DNA of 59,579 nucleotides from assembly GCF_902805515.1 (NCBI RefSeq), contig NZ_CADCTE010000002.1, forward strand, positions 1 through 59,579, given 5' to 3'. Shown in pieces: positions 40,274 to 49,394 of the stretch. Position 1 is the first letter of the stretch; each line of letters starts with the position of its first letter. The position numbers were made by a program, and so were the translations under genes. The notes under the pieces were generated by a model. It was not told the origin of the DNA and searched no databases. It worked only from the letters and a program-made list of their open reading frames with translations. The stretch comes from an uncultured Arthrobacter sp. GTDB lineage: Bacteria; Actinomycetota; Actinomycetes; Actinomycetales; Micrococcaceae.

Positions 40274-40813
40274 TCAACCGGTGGTGCCTGAGCGCTCCGG
40301 GGCTGCCGGCCCGCCCGGCCGCCCGGGGGCGCTGACAAGGAAACTGCTTGTAGCTGCCGCGAGGGCGTCACCGGCACTGTTCGTGATCTCCCCCTGGGCG
40401 AAAATCACGCGCCGACCGGCCTTCATCACCCGGGCCGTCGCCGTGACCGGAGCATCCCCCGGTGCCATCGAACGGAAGTACTTCACGTCGATCTCGATCG
40501 AGGTGTACGAGGTGCCGGCCGGCAGCGTCGTGTGGGCAGCACAGCCCAGGGCGGTGTCCAGCAGGGTGCAGGCCAGGCCGCCATGGATCACCCCCAGCGG
40601 ATTCAGGTGGGCCTCCTGCGGGCGGTAGGTGAACACCGCAAGCCCCGGCTGGACCTCAGCGATCTCGAACCCAAGCACGGCCGCCATCGGTGGAGCCGGA
40701 AGGGAACCCTCCATCACCCGCGTCAGGTACTCGAGGCCGCCCAGCGCGGTGAGGCTCGGCAGGGCGGTGCGGGGATCGGTCCAGGAGGTGGTAACCGTGC
40801 GGATGTCGTCCAT
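40274..40813 (-). CDS. PaaI-type hotdog-fold thioesterase
   Basis: 179 residues. The conserved NPLGVIHGGLACTLLDTALGCA is the PaaI/4HBT signature (core IHGGLACTLLD), where the Asp is the likely catalytic residue. KYFRSMAPGD and GRRVIFAQGEI complete the hotdog fold. The C-terminal ~20 residues are Gly/Pro-rich and unconserved. Substrate: an acyl- or aryl-CoA, not assignable. AAAGGCG precedes the ATG as a ribosome site. It converges with the aminopeptidase gene; a short hairpin (40211-40227) lies between. Confidence 0.87.
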   Translation of the reverse strand: MDDIRTVTTSWTDPRTALPSLTALGGLEYLTRVMEGSLPAPPMAAVLGFEIAEVQPGLAVFTYRPQEAHLNPLGVIHGGLACTLLDTALGCAAHTTLPAGTSYTSIEIDVKYFRSMAPGDAPVTATARVMKAGRRVIFAQGEITNSAGDALAAATSSFLVSAPGRPGGPAAPERSGTTG

Positions 40814-41170
40814 GGGCGCCTTTCAGTGGAGCAAAGAGAGCAAAGCGGAGGTACAGCAGCCGCGGAATGCTCCAGCCGGCGTCGGAGGGCCGCCCGAGCT
40901 GGTTGCACCGAGCTGATTCACCGTGAAAGCCACCGTGAAAGCCACCGTAGGAAGGATACGTCGAACCGGCAAGGTCAGGGCCGGCCTTCTGGCAGTGCCC
41001 GCTTCGTTCGTCAAGGGTTTCATTGCTTTTCCCGCACGTTTACTTGGTACAGCCCCGAAGTTAGGTTGGTGCGATCGGTGGCACCGCCGCCGATCGGACG
41101 CCACCGCCGGCCTCCGTCCAGCCCGACACCAGTGCCCGGGCAGCATCCGGGCCGCTAAGGAGCGAAAGCG
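40814..41170. other. Intergenic region with promoter for the gene at 41171
   Basis: 357 nt without a convincing gene. Contains a short direct repeat (GTGAAAGCCACC twice, about 40922-40945), a likely promoter TTTACT (41039-41044) - 17 nt - TAGGTT (41062-41067) reading right, and an inverted repeat CGATCGG/CCGATCG near 41071-41095. An 83-codon open frame here was rejected. Confidence 0.45.
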
Positions 41171-41446
41171 ATGACTTCAAACGCAGAACAGCCGATGACG
41201 GACGACAGCATCCAGGTACGCCAGCTCAGCCACTACCAGTTCTCGTGGATCGCCGGAGAAGCCGGGCAGCCCGGCACCTACACCCTCCAGCTTGTCCTCG
41301 ACCAGGGCGCCTGGGAGGAGGTCCTGACCCTCGACCCGGACGACGCGGACAACCTTCAGGACCTGCTGTCCACCGCCAAGACGGTCTACTACGACGTGCG
41401 CCGCCGCACGCTCATGTTCGGCACCACCCGCACCGGCGAAAGCTAG
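41171..41446 (+). CDS. Small conserved hypothetical protein
   Basis: 91 residues, acidic, no membrane helix. The segment HYQFSWIAGEAGQPGTYTLQLVLDQGAWEEVLTL (core YTLQLVLDQGAWEEVL) reads like a beta-rich fold followed by a helix (DDADNLQDLLSTAKTVYYD). No family was recognised with certainty. A GGAGCG ribosome site precedes the ATG, and a likely sigma-70-type promoter lies about 100 nt upstream. Confidence 0.7.
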   Translation: MTSNAEQPMTDDSIQVRQLSHYQFSWIAGEAGQPGTYTLQLVLDQGAWEEVLTLDPDDADNLQDLLSTAKTVYYDVRRRTLMFGTTRTGES

Positions 41447-41542
41447 GGTGCGGCCCGGCCGTCCACGTCACGCAGCCGCGGATTCTGTTCAATGCGCCCC
41501 GGCCTCAGTACCCTGTGAACCAGGCCTAATGAGGAGGAAACC

Positions 41543-41794
41543 ATGTTGGATGATCAGGACATTCTCGGACGCATCAAGTCTCTCGTGGAGGAGGAACACG
41601 ACCTCCGCAGCGCAGGGGACGACAGCGCCCGCGGCGGGCAGAACGCGGCCCGGCTGCAGCGGCTTGAGGAGAACCTTGACCAGTGCTGGGATCTGCTCCG
41701 GCAGCGCCGGGCTCGAAGCGAGTTCGGCGACGATCCGGACAAGGCGGCCGCGCGGCCTATTTCCCAGGTTGAGGGATACCTGCCGCGGAAGTAG
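41543..41794 (+). CDS. DUF2630-family protein
   Basis: 83-residue helical protein; the layout ILGRIKSLVEEEHDLR, then RLEENLDQCWDLLRQRRA, and the end PISQVEGYLPR matches the DUF2630 family, which is common in actinobacteria and of unknown function. GAGGAGG lies 6 nt before the ATG. It is followed by a good rho-independent terminator. Confidence 0.88.
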   Translation: MLDDQDILGRIKSLVEEEHDLRSAGDDSARGGQNAARLQRLEENLDQCWDLLRQRRARSEFGDDPDKAAARPISQVEGYLPRK

Positions 41795-41826
41795 TTGAGG
41801 CGCCGGGATCCAGGCGACAGACGCAG

Positions 41827-41859
41827 AGGCCCTTACCGCTCCGGCGGTGGGGGCCTTTT
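41827..41859 (+). terminator. Rho-independent terminator after the DUF2630 gene
   Basis: 13-bp stem (41827-41839 with 41844-41856, two central G-U wobbles) around a TCCG loop, followed by a TTTT run. It reads in the plus direction, 33 nt after the stop. Confidence 0.85.
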
Positions 41860-42087
41860 GCGCGTCCACGCTGCCCGATGCCACCGGCGGCGGCAGGGAA
41901 GCTTTCGCCGGAGTCTTTGGGGGTGATGTCGACCACCGAAGCGTCATAATCGGGTTCTCCCGGCAGGGTTCCCCCGTAAGCTTCAGTTCGACGTCTGTCG
42001 AGCACCCGGTGTCCATCCGCTGCTGCGGCAGGCCAATATCACGGGCACTGACCCCTCGAGCGGGAACGCCCAGAACGAAGGATCCGC

Positions 42088-43056
42088 ATGACCACCCCTC
42101 AAGAACCACTTCCCTCGGGCTTCGGCTTCGAAACAACGGCCGCCGACATCGTCGAGGGACAGGACCTCACCGGCCGCACCATCCTCGTGACCGGCGGGTC
42201 CGCCGGGCTGGGCCTCGAGGCGGTCCGTGTCCTCGCCGACGCCGGCGCGACCGTGGTTGCCGCCGTCCGGGACCCGGCGAGGGCAGCCGAAACCCTCGCA
42301 CCGCTCGCCGGCGTCGAAACGGAACAGCTGGATCTCGCGGACCCCGCATCCATCGACGCCTTCGCCGACCGCTTCCTGGCCACGGGCCGCCCGCTCCACG
42401 TCCTGATCAACAACGCCGGCTTCATGGCGGCACCCTTCGCCCGGGACGGCCGCGGCATCGAATCCCATTTCGCCACCAACCACCTCGGCCATTTCCAGCT
42501 CACCCAGCGCCTGTGGCCCGCCCTGACGCGGGCGGGCGGCGCCCGCGTCATCAGCCTCACCTCGCTTGCCCACCGCTTCTCCGGCGTCGACTTCGAGGAC
42601 CCCAGCTTCACAGACCGCCCCTACGAGAAGTGGTCCGCCTACGCCCAGTCGGTGAGCGCGAAGTCCCTGTTCGCCGTCGCGCTTGACGCGCGCGGCAGGA
42701 ACTTCCGGGTCCGCTCCTTCGCCGTCCATCCCGGCACCATCCCCACCGGGATCGGGCGGCACCTGAGCCTCGAGGACCTCCAGGGCCTGGGCGCGGTCGA
42801 CGAGCACGGCCAGCCCGTGGACAACCCCGCGTACAAGAGCGTCCCGCAGGGAGCGGCGACCATGGTCTGGGCTGCTGTCAGTCCGCAGCTCGACGGACAC
42901 GGCGGGGTGTACACGGAGGACGCCGACATCGCCGTCGTGGTTCCCGACGACCACCAGGGCCCCTCCGGCGTCCATGCGTGGGCAGTCGATCCGCAGGCCG
43001 CCGACCGGCTGTGGGAGCTGAGCGAGCGCCTGCTCGGGCGTCCCTTCACCATCTGA
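42088..43056 (+). CDS. Short-chain dehydrogenase/reductase-like protein lacking the catalytic Lys
   Basis: 322 residues. The NAD(P)-binding motif TGGSAGLG is near 35-42; NNAG is near 111-114; the catalytic Ser lies in ISLTSLAHR. The active-site Tyr is in SAYAQSV: in the usual Tyr-x3-Lys motif the Lys is replaced by Val. The next Lys is three residues further on (YAQSVSAK). Relatives in this subfamily normally read YGQSK, so this copy may be inactive or altered. GAAGGA is the ribosome site. A bidirectional terminator follows. Confidence 0.87.
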   Translation: MTTPQEPLPSGFGFETTAADIVEGQDLTGRTILVTGGSAGLGLEAVRVLADAGATVVAAVRDPARAAETLAPLAGVETEQLDLADPASIDAFADRFLATGRPLHVLINNAGFMAAPFARDGRGIESHFATNHLGHFQLTQRLWPALTRAGGARVISLTSLAHRFSGVDFEDPSFTDRPYEKWSAYAQSVSAKSLFAVALDARGRNFRVRSFAVHPGTIPTGIGRHLSLEDLQGLGAVDEHGQPVDNPAYKSVPQGAATMVWAAVSPQLDGHGGVYTEDADIAVVVPDDHQGPSGVHAWAVDPQAADRLWELSERLLGRPFTI

Positions 43057-43094
43057 TCTGCTCCCGGCTTCCCTGCCGGAAGGGCTTAAACGAA

Positions 43095-43133
43095 CGGGCC
43101 CGGCACCCGCGCTGTGCGCTGGTGCCGGGCCCG
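43095..43133. terminator. Bidirectional hairpin between the SDR and terC genes
   Basis: Perfect 13-bp arms, CGGGCCCGGCACC (43095-43107) and its complement (43121-43133), 38 nt after the SDR stop and 16 nt after the terC stop (convergent genes). Confidence 0.75.
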
Positions 43134-43148
43134 ATCCTGTCCTGTGGG

Positions 43149-44186
43149 TCAGCTCTCGAGGTCGGAGTTCCGCGCCTTGGCGTCGGCGGCGGCGAGGTCC
43201 TCGTCAACCTTCTCGCTGCGCCCGCGCGAGCTGAGCAGGCTCGCGACGACGGCCACGACGATGGTCGCCACAATGACGCCGAGTGAGACGAACGTCGGAA
43301 TCTCCGGAGCCCACTCGATGTGCTCTCCGTTGTTGATGAACGGGAGCTCGTTGACGTGCATGGCGTGCAGCACGAGCTTGACGCCGATGAACGCGAGGAT
43401 GACCGACAGCGCGTGCTTGAGGTACACCAGCCGGGTCATCAGCCCGCCCAGCAGGAAGTACAGCTGCCGCAGGCCCATCAGCGCGAAGATGTTGGCGGTG
43501 AAGACGATGAACGCGCTCTGGGTGAGGCCGAAGATCGCAGGAATGGAGTCCACGGCGAAGAGCAGATCGGTCAGGCCGATCGTGACGAAGACGATGAGCA
43601 TCGGCGTGAACACCTTCTTGCCGTCCACGACGGTGCGGACCTTGCCGCCGTCGTAGTGGTCGGACATCGGCAGCACGGAACGCAGTTTCGCGACGAGCTT
43701 GTTGTCCCCTGCGTCCTCCTCATCCTCGCCCGTATCCTTGGCCTGCTTGTAGGCGGTGTAGAGCAGGAACGCGCCGAAGATGTAGAACACCCAGCTGAAG
43801 TTCTCGATCACGGCGGCGCCCAGGGCGATGAAGATGCCGCGCAGGATCAGCGCGATGATGATACCCACCATCAGCACCTCCTGCTGGTACTTCCGCGGCA
43901 CCGAGAAGCGGGCCATGATGATGATGAAGACAAACAGGTTGTCGATGCTCAGGCTGTATTCGGTCACCCAGCCGGCGACGAACTGTCCGCCGTACTCGGG
44001 GCCGGTGAAGATGAACATGATCGCCGCGAAGACCAGCGCCAGGGACACATAGAAACCCACCCACAGGCCGGCCTCCCGCATCGAGGGAATGTGGGGCCGC
44101 TTGACGACGAGCAGCAGGTCGAACAGGAGCACAAGTCCGAGAACGACAAACGTGCCGATCTGGAAAGCGAGGGGCAATTCGGGCAT
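43149..44186 (-). CDS. TerC-family integral membrane protein (Alx/MntP-related metal transporter type)
   Basis: 345 residues with about nine membrane helices. The family's acidic membrane motifs are visible: TEYSLSIDNLFVFIIIM and DLLFAVDSIPAIFGLT (cores SLSIDNLFVF and FAVDSIPAI). A charged loop (KDTGEDEEDAGDNK) separates the two halves. TerC proteins export or handle Mn2+ and other metals in several bacteria. ATG 44186 is chosen because the long leader with a riboswitch lies just upstream and AAGGCG is the ribosome site; the frame is open to 44240 inside the leader. Confidence 0.9.
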   Translation of the reverse strand: MPELPLAFQIGTFVVLGLVLLFDLLLVVKRPHIPSMREAGLWVGFYVSLALVFAAIMFIFTGPEYGGQFVAGWVTEYSLSIDNLFVFIIIMARFSVPRKYQQEVLMVGIIIALILRGIFIALGAAVIENFSWVFYIFGAFLLYTAYKQAKDTGEDEEDAGDNKLVAKLRSVLPMSDHYDGGKVRTVVDGKKVFTPMLIVFVTIGLTDLLFAVDSIPAIFGLTQSAFIVFTANIFALMGLRQLYFLLGGLMTRLVYLKHALSVILAFIGVKLVLHAMHVNELPFINNGEHIEWAPEIPTFVSLGVIVATIVVAVVASLLSSRGRSEKVDEDLAAADAKARNSDLES

Positions 44187-44199
44187 GGAGCGCCTTTCG

Positions 44200-44330
44200 G
44201 GGATCGCGACGGAGGTCCGTAAGTCTCTCCGCCGTGGCACTCTGCCAGCCGACCGCTACGCCCGGCGGGGCGTCACTGCCCTGCGTGTTGACGTTCGTAG
44301 CGCTTGGGATACTCCCCTACGTGGGGTCAA
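44200..44330 (-). promoter_or_regulatory. yybP-ykoY-type (manganese) riboswitch in the terC leader
   Basis: On the minus strand the leader begins with TAGGGGAGTA (GGGGAGTA at 44317-44310) and carries CGTCAACA at 44293-44286, both hallmarks of the yybP-ykoY aptamer, which binds Mn2+. A 7-bp hairpin (GGCGGAG with CTCCGTC) and the AAGGCG ribosome site follow toward the terC ATG. Placement before a terC gene is the classical context. The conserved core overlaps the stop codon TAG of the upstream gene at 44317. The boundaries are approximate. Confidence 0.65.
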
Positions 44331-46140
44331 TCCTACCGGCGGGGTGCTGATATGGGGAATTGCGTCCGCCCGCGGCGACCGCCACCACATGCTTGATGAC
44401 CTCGGGGGCGTTCCAGTACCCTCCGTGGCCCTGGACGGTGCCGGCGTCGTCGGGGTCGGAGAGCTCGACGTTCACCGCGCCGGGCACGGGGCTTCCGACG
44501 GGGTCGGTGGCGCGCCAGAAGTTCGCCCACGTGGTGGAACGTTCGGCCACGCGCCCGAACCACCCGGGGGTGAAGTAGGCCGGGAAGAACGCGGCGTAGA
44601 GGGACACCAGCGGCGAGCCGGTGGTGACCAGGTGCAGCTCCCGGCAGCCTGAAAGCGCCCGGGTCTCCGCGACCAGCCAGGCGCAGATCACGCTTCCCTG
44701 GCTGTACCCGACGAGTGCCACCCGGGTGGGTCCGAGCCGGGCCGCCTCCTGCTCGATGCCGGCGATGACCGCCTCCCGGTAGGAGGCACCGGCCAGCGGG
44801 TGGTCGCGGACCGGCCAGAAGCCGGCAGCGTCGGCGGCCCTGCCGAGCACCTCCTGTACCGTCCGAAGCTGCCCGAGCAGGAGGGTGAGAACGGCGGCGG
44901 CGCCGGCGAGCTGGAGCAGCAGCACGGCGAGGGCGAGCCACGGCCCGCCCAGCCGGCCCTCCCCGAGGATCATCGCGGCGCCCATGCCCACCGCACCCAG
45001 TGCCGTGCCGGCGGGCAGGACCCGCGGAAGGAGTGTTGGGGACGCGGCGACGACGCGGTGCCACCACCGCAGGCGCTGCTCCCGGGCGCTAAAGAGTGGC
45101 CGCAGCCCGAGCCGCCGGTCGAGCAGCAGCGACACGGCGGCGGTGAGCACGGGCCCGGCCAGGGCGATCAGGGCGAGCAGCGGGAACAGGTCGAGCCGGC
45201 TGTCGCCGGCATCCAGCGGGTCGTCCCAGGCCAGCAGCACGCGTGCGGTGCGCGCGTCGTACTCCTGGCCGCCGAACAGCCGCACGACGTATCCGAGGAG
45301 GCCGTCGAGGAGCATCCGGACCAGGGCGTTGACCGAGTGCATGAGGAACAGGGCGAGCAGCAGCAGTCCGGCCGCGGCGCCCTCCGGCGCCGGGAAGCGG
45401 CCGGTTGCTCCCGCCCCACCGGGCCGGCGCAGCGAACTGACGATGGTGGGCAGCATCAGCGCGCCGAGGCTCAGGGCGATCCACAGCGCCATGGCGTCGA
45501 TGCGCGGGACGGCGTCGGGGCCGGGAGTCGAGGGCCACGCCGGGGAGACGGTCTCCGCCGGGAGCGTCAGCGCCAGCAGCGCTCCGGCCGCGAGGAGGGC
45601 GCCGGCGTGGAGCAGGACCGCGGCGCGGCTGCGCCGGGGAACCTCCCGCTGCACCCGGATGACCCGGAGCCAGCGGTACGCGATGAAGGCGGCCAGGGCT
45701 GCTGCCGCGGCGGCGGGGATTCCCCGGGCGGGACCCTCGGCTGAGCCCTGCAGGCCGAGGGGACCGGCCAGGTGTTCGAGGACCGTCTCGCCGAGGACCA
45801 CCAGCCAGGCCAGCTGGCTGAGGGTGAGCAGCACCGAGCCGGACTGGAGCAGCACCGCCGACGGCGCGGCGGTGGAGTGCCCGGGGCGCTCGAGCATGCG
45901 GCCGGCAACGTTGGCCAGCGTGAACGGGAAGGCCAGGTACCACAGGAAGCCGGTCCTCCTGCGGTTAGACCGCGACCAGTTAATCAGGCTCAGGCGGTGC
46001 CGCGGAAGCAGCGGAGGGTCGACGGCCTCGGCCCAGGGGTTGAGCCGGGTCACCCGGGCACTGGTGATGCTGCTCAGGTACTCCTGCTCCCCCACTCCGT
46101 GCACGCGGATCTCCGCGAAGCCGTCCCCCCGCTCCGGCAT
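44317..46140 (-). CDS. Membrane-anchored alpha/beta hydrolase (lipase-like), unknown function
   Basis: 607 residues. The N-terminus reads EIRVHGVGEQEY, typical of a class of actinobacterial membrane hydrolases. The middle holds several membrane helices (about 65-450). The C-terminal catalytic domain has the nucleophile elbow GYSQGS (Ser480), a likely Asp in RATDPVGSP and a His in QGHGGYW. It is 4 nt downstream of uvrB, so translation may be coupled to it, but its role is probably unrelated to repair. Its last codons encode part of the terC riboswitch. Confidence 0.78.
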   Translation of the reverse strand: MPERGDGFAEIRVHGVGEQEYLSSITSARVTRLNPWAEAVDPPLLPRHRLSLINWSRSNRRRTGFLWYLAFPFTLANVAGRMLERPGHSTAAPSAVLLQSGSVLLTLSQLAWLVVLGETVLEHLAGPLGLQGSAEGPARGIPAAAAAALAAFIAYRWLRVIRVQREVPRRSRAAVLLHAGALLAAGALLALTLPAETVSPAWPSTPGPDAVPRIDAMALWIALSLGALMLPTIVSSLRRPGGAGATGRFPAPEGAAAGLLLLALFLMHSVNALVRMLLDGLLGYVVRLFGGQEYDARTARVLLAWDDPLDAGDSRLDLFPLLALIALAGPVLTAAVSLLLDRRLGLRPLFSAREQRLRWWHRVVAASPTLLPRVLPAGTALGAVGMGAAMILGEGRLGGPWLALAVLLLQLAGAAAVLTLLLGQLRTVQEVLGRAADAAGFWPVRDHPLAGASYREAVIAGIEQEAARLGPTRVALVGYSQGSVICAWLVAETRALSGCRELHLVTTGSPLVSLYAAFFPAYFTPGWFGRVAERSTTWANFWRATDPVGSPVPGAVNVELSDPDDAGTVQGHGGYWNAPEVIKHVVAVAAGGRNSPYQHPAGRIDPT

Positions 46141-46144
46141 GGTG

Positions 46145-48223
46145 CTAGGCGTGCCCGGCGGTCTGCATCTGCCGGAGTTCCTTCTTCAGGTCCCCCACCT
46201 CATCGCGGAGCCGGGCCGCGAGCTCGAACTGCAGTTCCGCGGCCGCGGTGTGCATCTGGTCGGTGAGCTGCTGGATGAGGTCGGTGAGGTCCTCGGCCGG
46301 CACGGCGGCCAGACCCTCACGGTGCACGCCCTGGCCGGGCTTCTTCTTCCGCCCCTTCGCGGCGGCCTCCAGGAGCTCCCGGGTGTCGGCGTCCTCGCGG
46401 TTGATGGTGTCGGTGATGTCGGCGATGCGCTTGCGCAGCGGCGTCGGGTCGATCCCGTGCTCGAGGTTGTGCGCCACCTGGATGGCCCGGCGCCGGTTGG
46501 TTTCGTCGATGGCCCGCTCCATCGAATCGGTGATCCGGTCGGCGTACATGTGCACCTGCCCGGACACGTTCCGCGCGGCCCGCCCGATCGTCTGGATCAG
46601 GGAGGTGGAGCTGCGGAGGAACCCCTCCTTGTCGGCGTCGAGGATGCTGACGAGGGACACCTCCGGAAGGTCGAGGCCCTCGCGCAGCAGGTTGATGCCC
46701 ACCAGGACGTCGAAGGTCCCCAGCCGGAGCTCACGCAGCAGCTCAACGCGGCGCAGGGTGTCGACGTCGGAGTGAAGGTACTCCACCTTCACCCCGTGCT
46801 CCAGGAGGTATCCCGTGAGGTCCTCCGACATCCGTTTCGTCAGGGTCGTCACCAGCACGCGCTCGTCGCGCTCCACGCGGGTCCGGATTTCGTGAAGCAG
46901 GTCGTCAATCTGCCCCTTGCTCGGCTTCACCACGATTTCCGGGTCCACCAGCCCGGTCGGCCGGATGATCTGCTGGACGAACCCGTCGGACTTCCCGAGC
47001 TCGTACTTGCCCGGCGTCGCCGAGAGGTACACCGTCTGGCCGATGCGCTCAAGGAACTCGTCCCACTTCAGCGGCCGGTTGTCCATCGCCGAGGGTAGGC
47101 GGAACCCATGGTCGACGAGGGTGCGCTTGCGCGACATGTCCCCTTCGTACATCGCACCGATCTGCGGGATGGTCACATGCGATTCGTCGACGACGAGGAG
47201 GAAGTCGTCGGGGAAGTAGTCGAGCAGGCAGTGCGGGGCGCTGCCCTGCCCCCGGCCGTCGATGTGCCGGGAGTAGTTCTCGATGCCGTTGCAGAACCCC
47301 ATCTGCTGCATCATCTCCAGGTCGTAGGTGACGCGCATCCGCAGGCGCTGCGCCTCGACCAGCTTGTTCTGCGACTCGAGCTCGGCAAGGCGCACCTGCA
47401 GCTCGTCCTCGATGGCCTTGATCGCACGGTTCATGCGTTCCGGCCCGGCGACATAGTGCGAGGCGGGGAAGACGTACATCTCCTCCTCCTCGCGGATGAC
47501 GTCGCCGGTGAGCGGGTTGAGGGTGTAGATGTTTTCCACCTCGTCGCCGAAGAACTCGATCCGCAGGGCGTGCTCCTCGTACATGGGGATGATCTCCACG
47601 GTGTCCCCGCGCACCCGGAAGGTGCCGCGGTGGAAGTCCATGTCGTTGCGCGTGTACTGCATGCCCACGAACTGGCGCAGCAGGGCGTCCCGGTTCATCT
47701 CCTGGCCCTTGCGGAGGGTGACCATCTTATCGATGTACTCCTCGGGGGTGCCCAGGCCGTAGATGCAGGAGACCGTGGCGACGACGACGACGTCCCGGCG
47801 CGTGAGCAGGGCGTTGGTGGCCGAGTGCCGGAGCCGTTCGACCTCCTCGTTGATCGAGGAGTCCTTCTCGATGAAGGTGTCCGTCTGCGGCACGTAGGCC
47901 TCGGGCTGGTAGTAGTCGTAGTAGGACACGAAGTACTCGACGGCGTTATTGGGCAGCAGTTCGCGGAACTCGTTGGCCAACTGTGCCGCAAGCGTTTTGT
48001 TCTGGACCATTACGAGGGTCGGCCGCTGGACCTGCTCGATCAGCCACGCCGTCGTCGCGCTCTTTCCGGTACCGGTGGCTCCAAGGAGGACAACGTCCTT
48101 CTCCCCTGCCTTGATCCGGGTGCTCAGTTCGGCGATGGCCGCCGGCTGGTCGCCTGCCGGCTGGTATTCGCTGATGACTTCGAAGGGAGCTACGACCCGC
48201 TTAATATCCTGGGCAAGACTCAT
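46145..48223 (-). CDS. uvrB: Excinuclease ABC subunit B
   Basis: 692-residue damage-verifying helicase-like subunit of nucleotide excision repair. Walker A GATGTGKS is near residues 48-55; the beta-hairpin region [21 protein letters not shown] (core [10 protein letters not shown]) is present; helicase motif VDESH and QTIGRAARN follow; the C-terminal UVR motif ([18 protein letters not shown]) binds UvrC. The ATG is preceded by TAACGT with a 7-nt spacer and no ribosome site, which suggests a leaderless mRNA. No LexA box was seen, unlike at uvrA. It overlaps no gene; coaE lies 91 nt upstream on the same strand. Confidence 0.95.
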   Translation of the reverse strand: MSLAQDIKRVVAPFEVISEYQPAGDQPAAIAELSTRIKAGEKDVVLLGATGTGKSATTAWLIEQVQRPTLVMVQNKTLAAQLANEFRELLPNNAVEYFVSYYDYYQPEAYVPQTDTFIEKDSSINEEVERLRHSATNALLTRRDVVVVATVSCIYGLGTPEEYIDKMVTLRKGQEMNRDALLRQFVGMQYTRNDMDFHRGTFRVRGDTVEIIPMYEEHALRIEFFGDEVENIYTLNPLTGDVIREEEEMYVFPASHYVAGPERMNRAIKAIEDELQVRLAELESQNKLVEAQRLRMRVTYDLEMMQQMGFCNGIENYSRHIDGRGQGSAPHCLLDYFPDDFLLVVDESHVTIPQIGAMYEGDMSRKRTLVDHGFRLPSAMDNRPLKWDEFLERIGQTVYLSATPGKYELGKSDGFVQQIIRPTGLVDPEIVVKPSKGQIDDLLHEIRTRVERDERVLVTTLTKRMSEDLTGYLLEHGVKVEYLHSDVDTLRRVELLRELRLGTFDVLVGINLLREGLDLPEVSLVSILDADKEGFLRSSTSLIQTIGRAARNVSGQVHMYADRITDSMERAIDETNRRRAIQVAHNLEHGIDPTPLRKRIADITDTINREDADTRELLEAAAKGRKKKPGQGVHREGLAAVPAEDLTDLIQQLTDQMHTAAAELQFELAARLRDEVGDLKKELRQMQTAGHA

Positions 48224-48314
48224 ATCTAGTACGTTATCGCGTTATGCGGACAATCAGCTTCCGCTTTGCTGGAGGCGGAACTGCAGTATCGCTCCGGCGC
48301 CGCACGCACCGCCC

Positions 48315-49313
48315 CTACCGAGGGTCGTGGGTACCGGCGGGAACCCCCGCGCCGGCCAGCTCAAGGTGGACCTCCGCCGCCCGTCCCGGATCGGCGCTGG
48401 AGTGGAACCCAAGCCGGCCGTGGCCCGCGGCCGGTTCCGCGCCCGGCTGTCCGAGGGCGGGCGGGAACCCCGCCGTGGTGAGCAGCGGCTGCAGTGCCGC
48501 CGCGTCGGCCGGAGTGGCCACCATCAGCCGAAACTCAAGCACATCCGGAGCCCGGAGCCCGGGAACCGCGGCGGGCCCAATGTGTTCGACGTCCAGCACC
48601 CGCGGATCGACGCGCCGGAGCCGGGCGCTCAGCCGTGCCGCCTGCGCCGGCCACGTCGGATCGGATCCCACGGGGTCAAGCGGGTCCCGGACTGCGGGGA
48701 CTCCGGCGAGGAGGTTGGCGTTGAAGGGCAGGATCCGGCTGTGCCAGAGGGCCTCGAGGTGCGCGAGCGTGTCGGCCTCACTGCCGGCGTTGTCGATGAC
48801 GACGTCGGCCGCGGCGTTCCGCTCGTCCGGGCCGAGCTGGGCCCGCAGGCGGCTGAGCGCCGCCTCCGGGGTCATTCCGCGCAGGCGCACCATCCTGTCG
48901 ATGCGCTGGTCCTCGGGGGCGTCGATCACCACGACGAGGTGGAAGCGGGCCACCTGGCCCGTCTCGACGAGCAGCGGCAGATCCTCGACGACGACGGCGT
49001 CCGCGGGCGCCTCGGCGGTGCGGGCCTCGGCGAGCGCCCGGATGCGGGGGTGGAGGATGCCGTTGAGGCGTTCCCGCGCCCGGGGGTCGCCGAAGATGAT
49101 GTCCCCGAGGGCCCTGCGGTCGAGGGAGCCGTCGGCGGTGGCCAGGTGCCCTCCGAAGGCGGCGAGCACCTCGGCGAGCCCCTCAGTGCCGGGCTCCACC
49201 ACCTCGCGGGCGAGGGCGTCCGCGTCGATGACGACGGCGCCCATCGCCCTCAGCCGCCCGGCGGCCAGGGACTTGCCGGCGGCGATCCCTCCGGTCAAAC
49301 CAACTCTCAGCAT
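48315..49313 (-). CDS. coaE: Dephospho-CoA kinase fused to a truncated GrpB/UPF0157 domain
   Basis: 332 residues. The last step of CoA synthesis. P-loop GLTGGIAAGKS is at 5-15; DADALAREVVEPG and ILHPRI are CoaE motifs; the kinase ends at about 195. A C-terminal GrpB-like (UPF0157) domain follows, as in many actinobacteria: DPTWPAQAARLSARLR and EHIGPAAVPGL (family consensus HIGSTAVPGL, so Ser-Thr is changed to Pro-Ala). The domain stops after HLELAGAG, so it is shorter than the full fusion (about 400 aa in relatives). The ATG is preceded by TACCCT with a 6-nt spacer (leaderless pattern). Confidence 0.9.
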   Translation of the reverse strand: MLRVGLTGGIAAGKSLAAGRLRAMGAVVIDADALAREVVEPGTEGLAEVLAAFGGHLATADGSLDRRALGDIIFGDPRARERLNGILHPRIRALAEARTAEAPADAVVVEDLPLLVETGQVARFHLVVVIDAPEDQRIDRMVRLRGMTPEAALSRLRAQLGPDERNAAADVVIDNAGSEADTLAHLEALWHSRILPFNANLLAGVPAVRDPLDPVGSDPTWPAQAARLSARLRRVDPRVLDVEHIGPAAVPGLRAPDVLEFRLMVATPADAAALQPLLTTAGFPPALGQPGAEPAAGHGRLGFHSSADPGRAAEVHLELAGAGVPAGTHDPR

Positions 49314-49394
49314 CCGCCAAGGGTAGCGCGGAGCGGTGGCCCGCCTGTCAATCCCAATCCCGGCACCTCACCGGCCACCCGGCCTATTACGCTA

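Noticed and set aside
40923-41174. 83-codon ORF before the gene at 41171
   Set aside because: Starts inside a short direct repeat, has no ribosome site or family features, and covers the likely promoter of the next gene.
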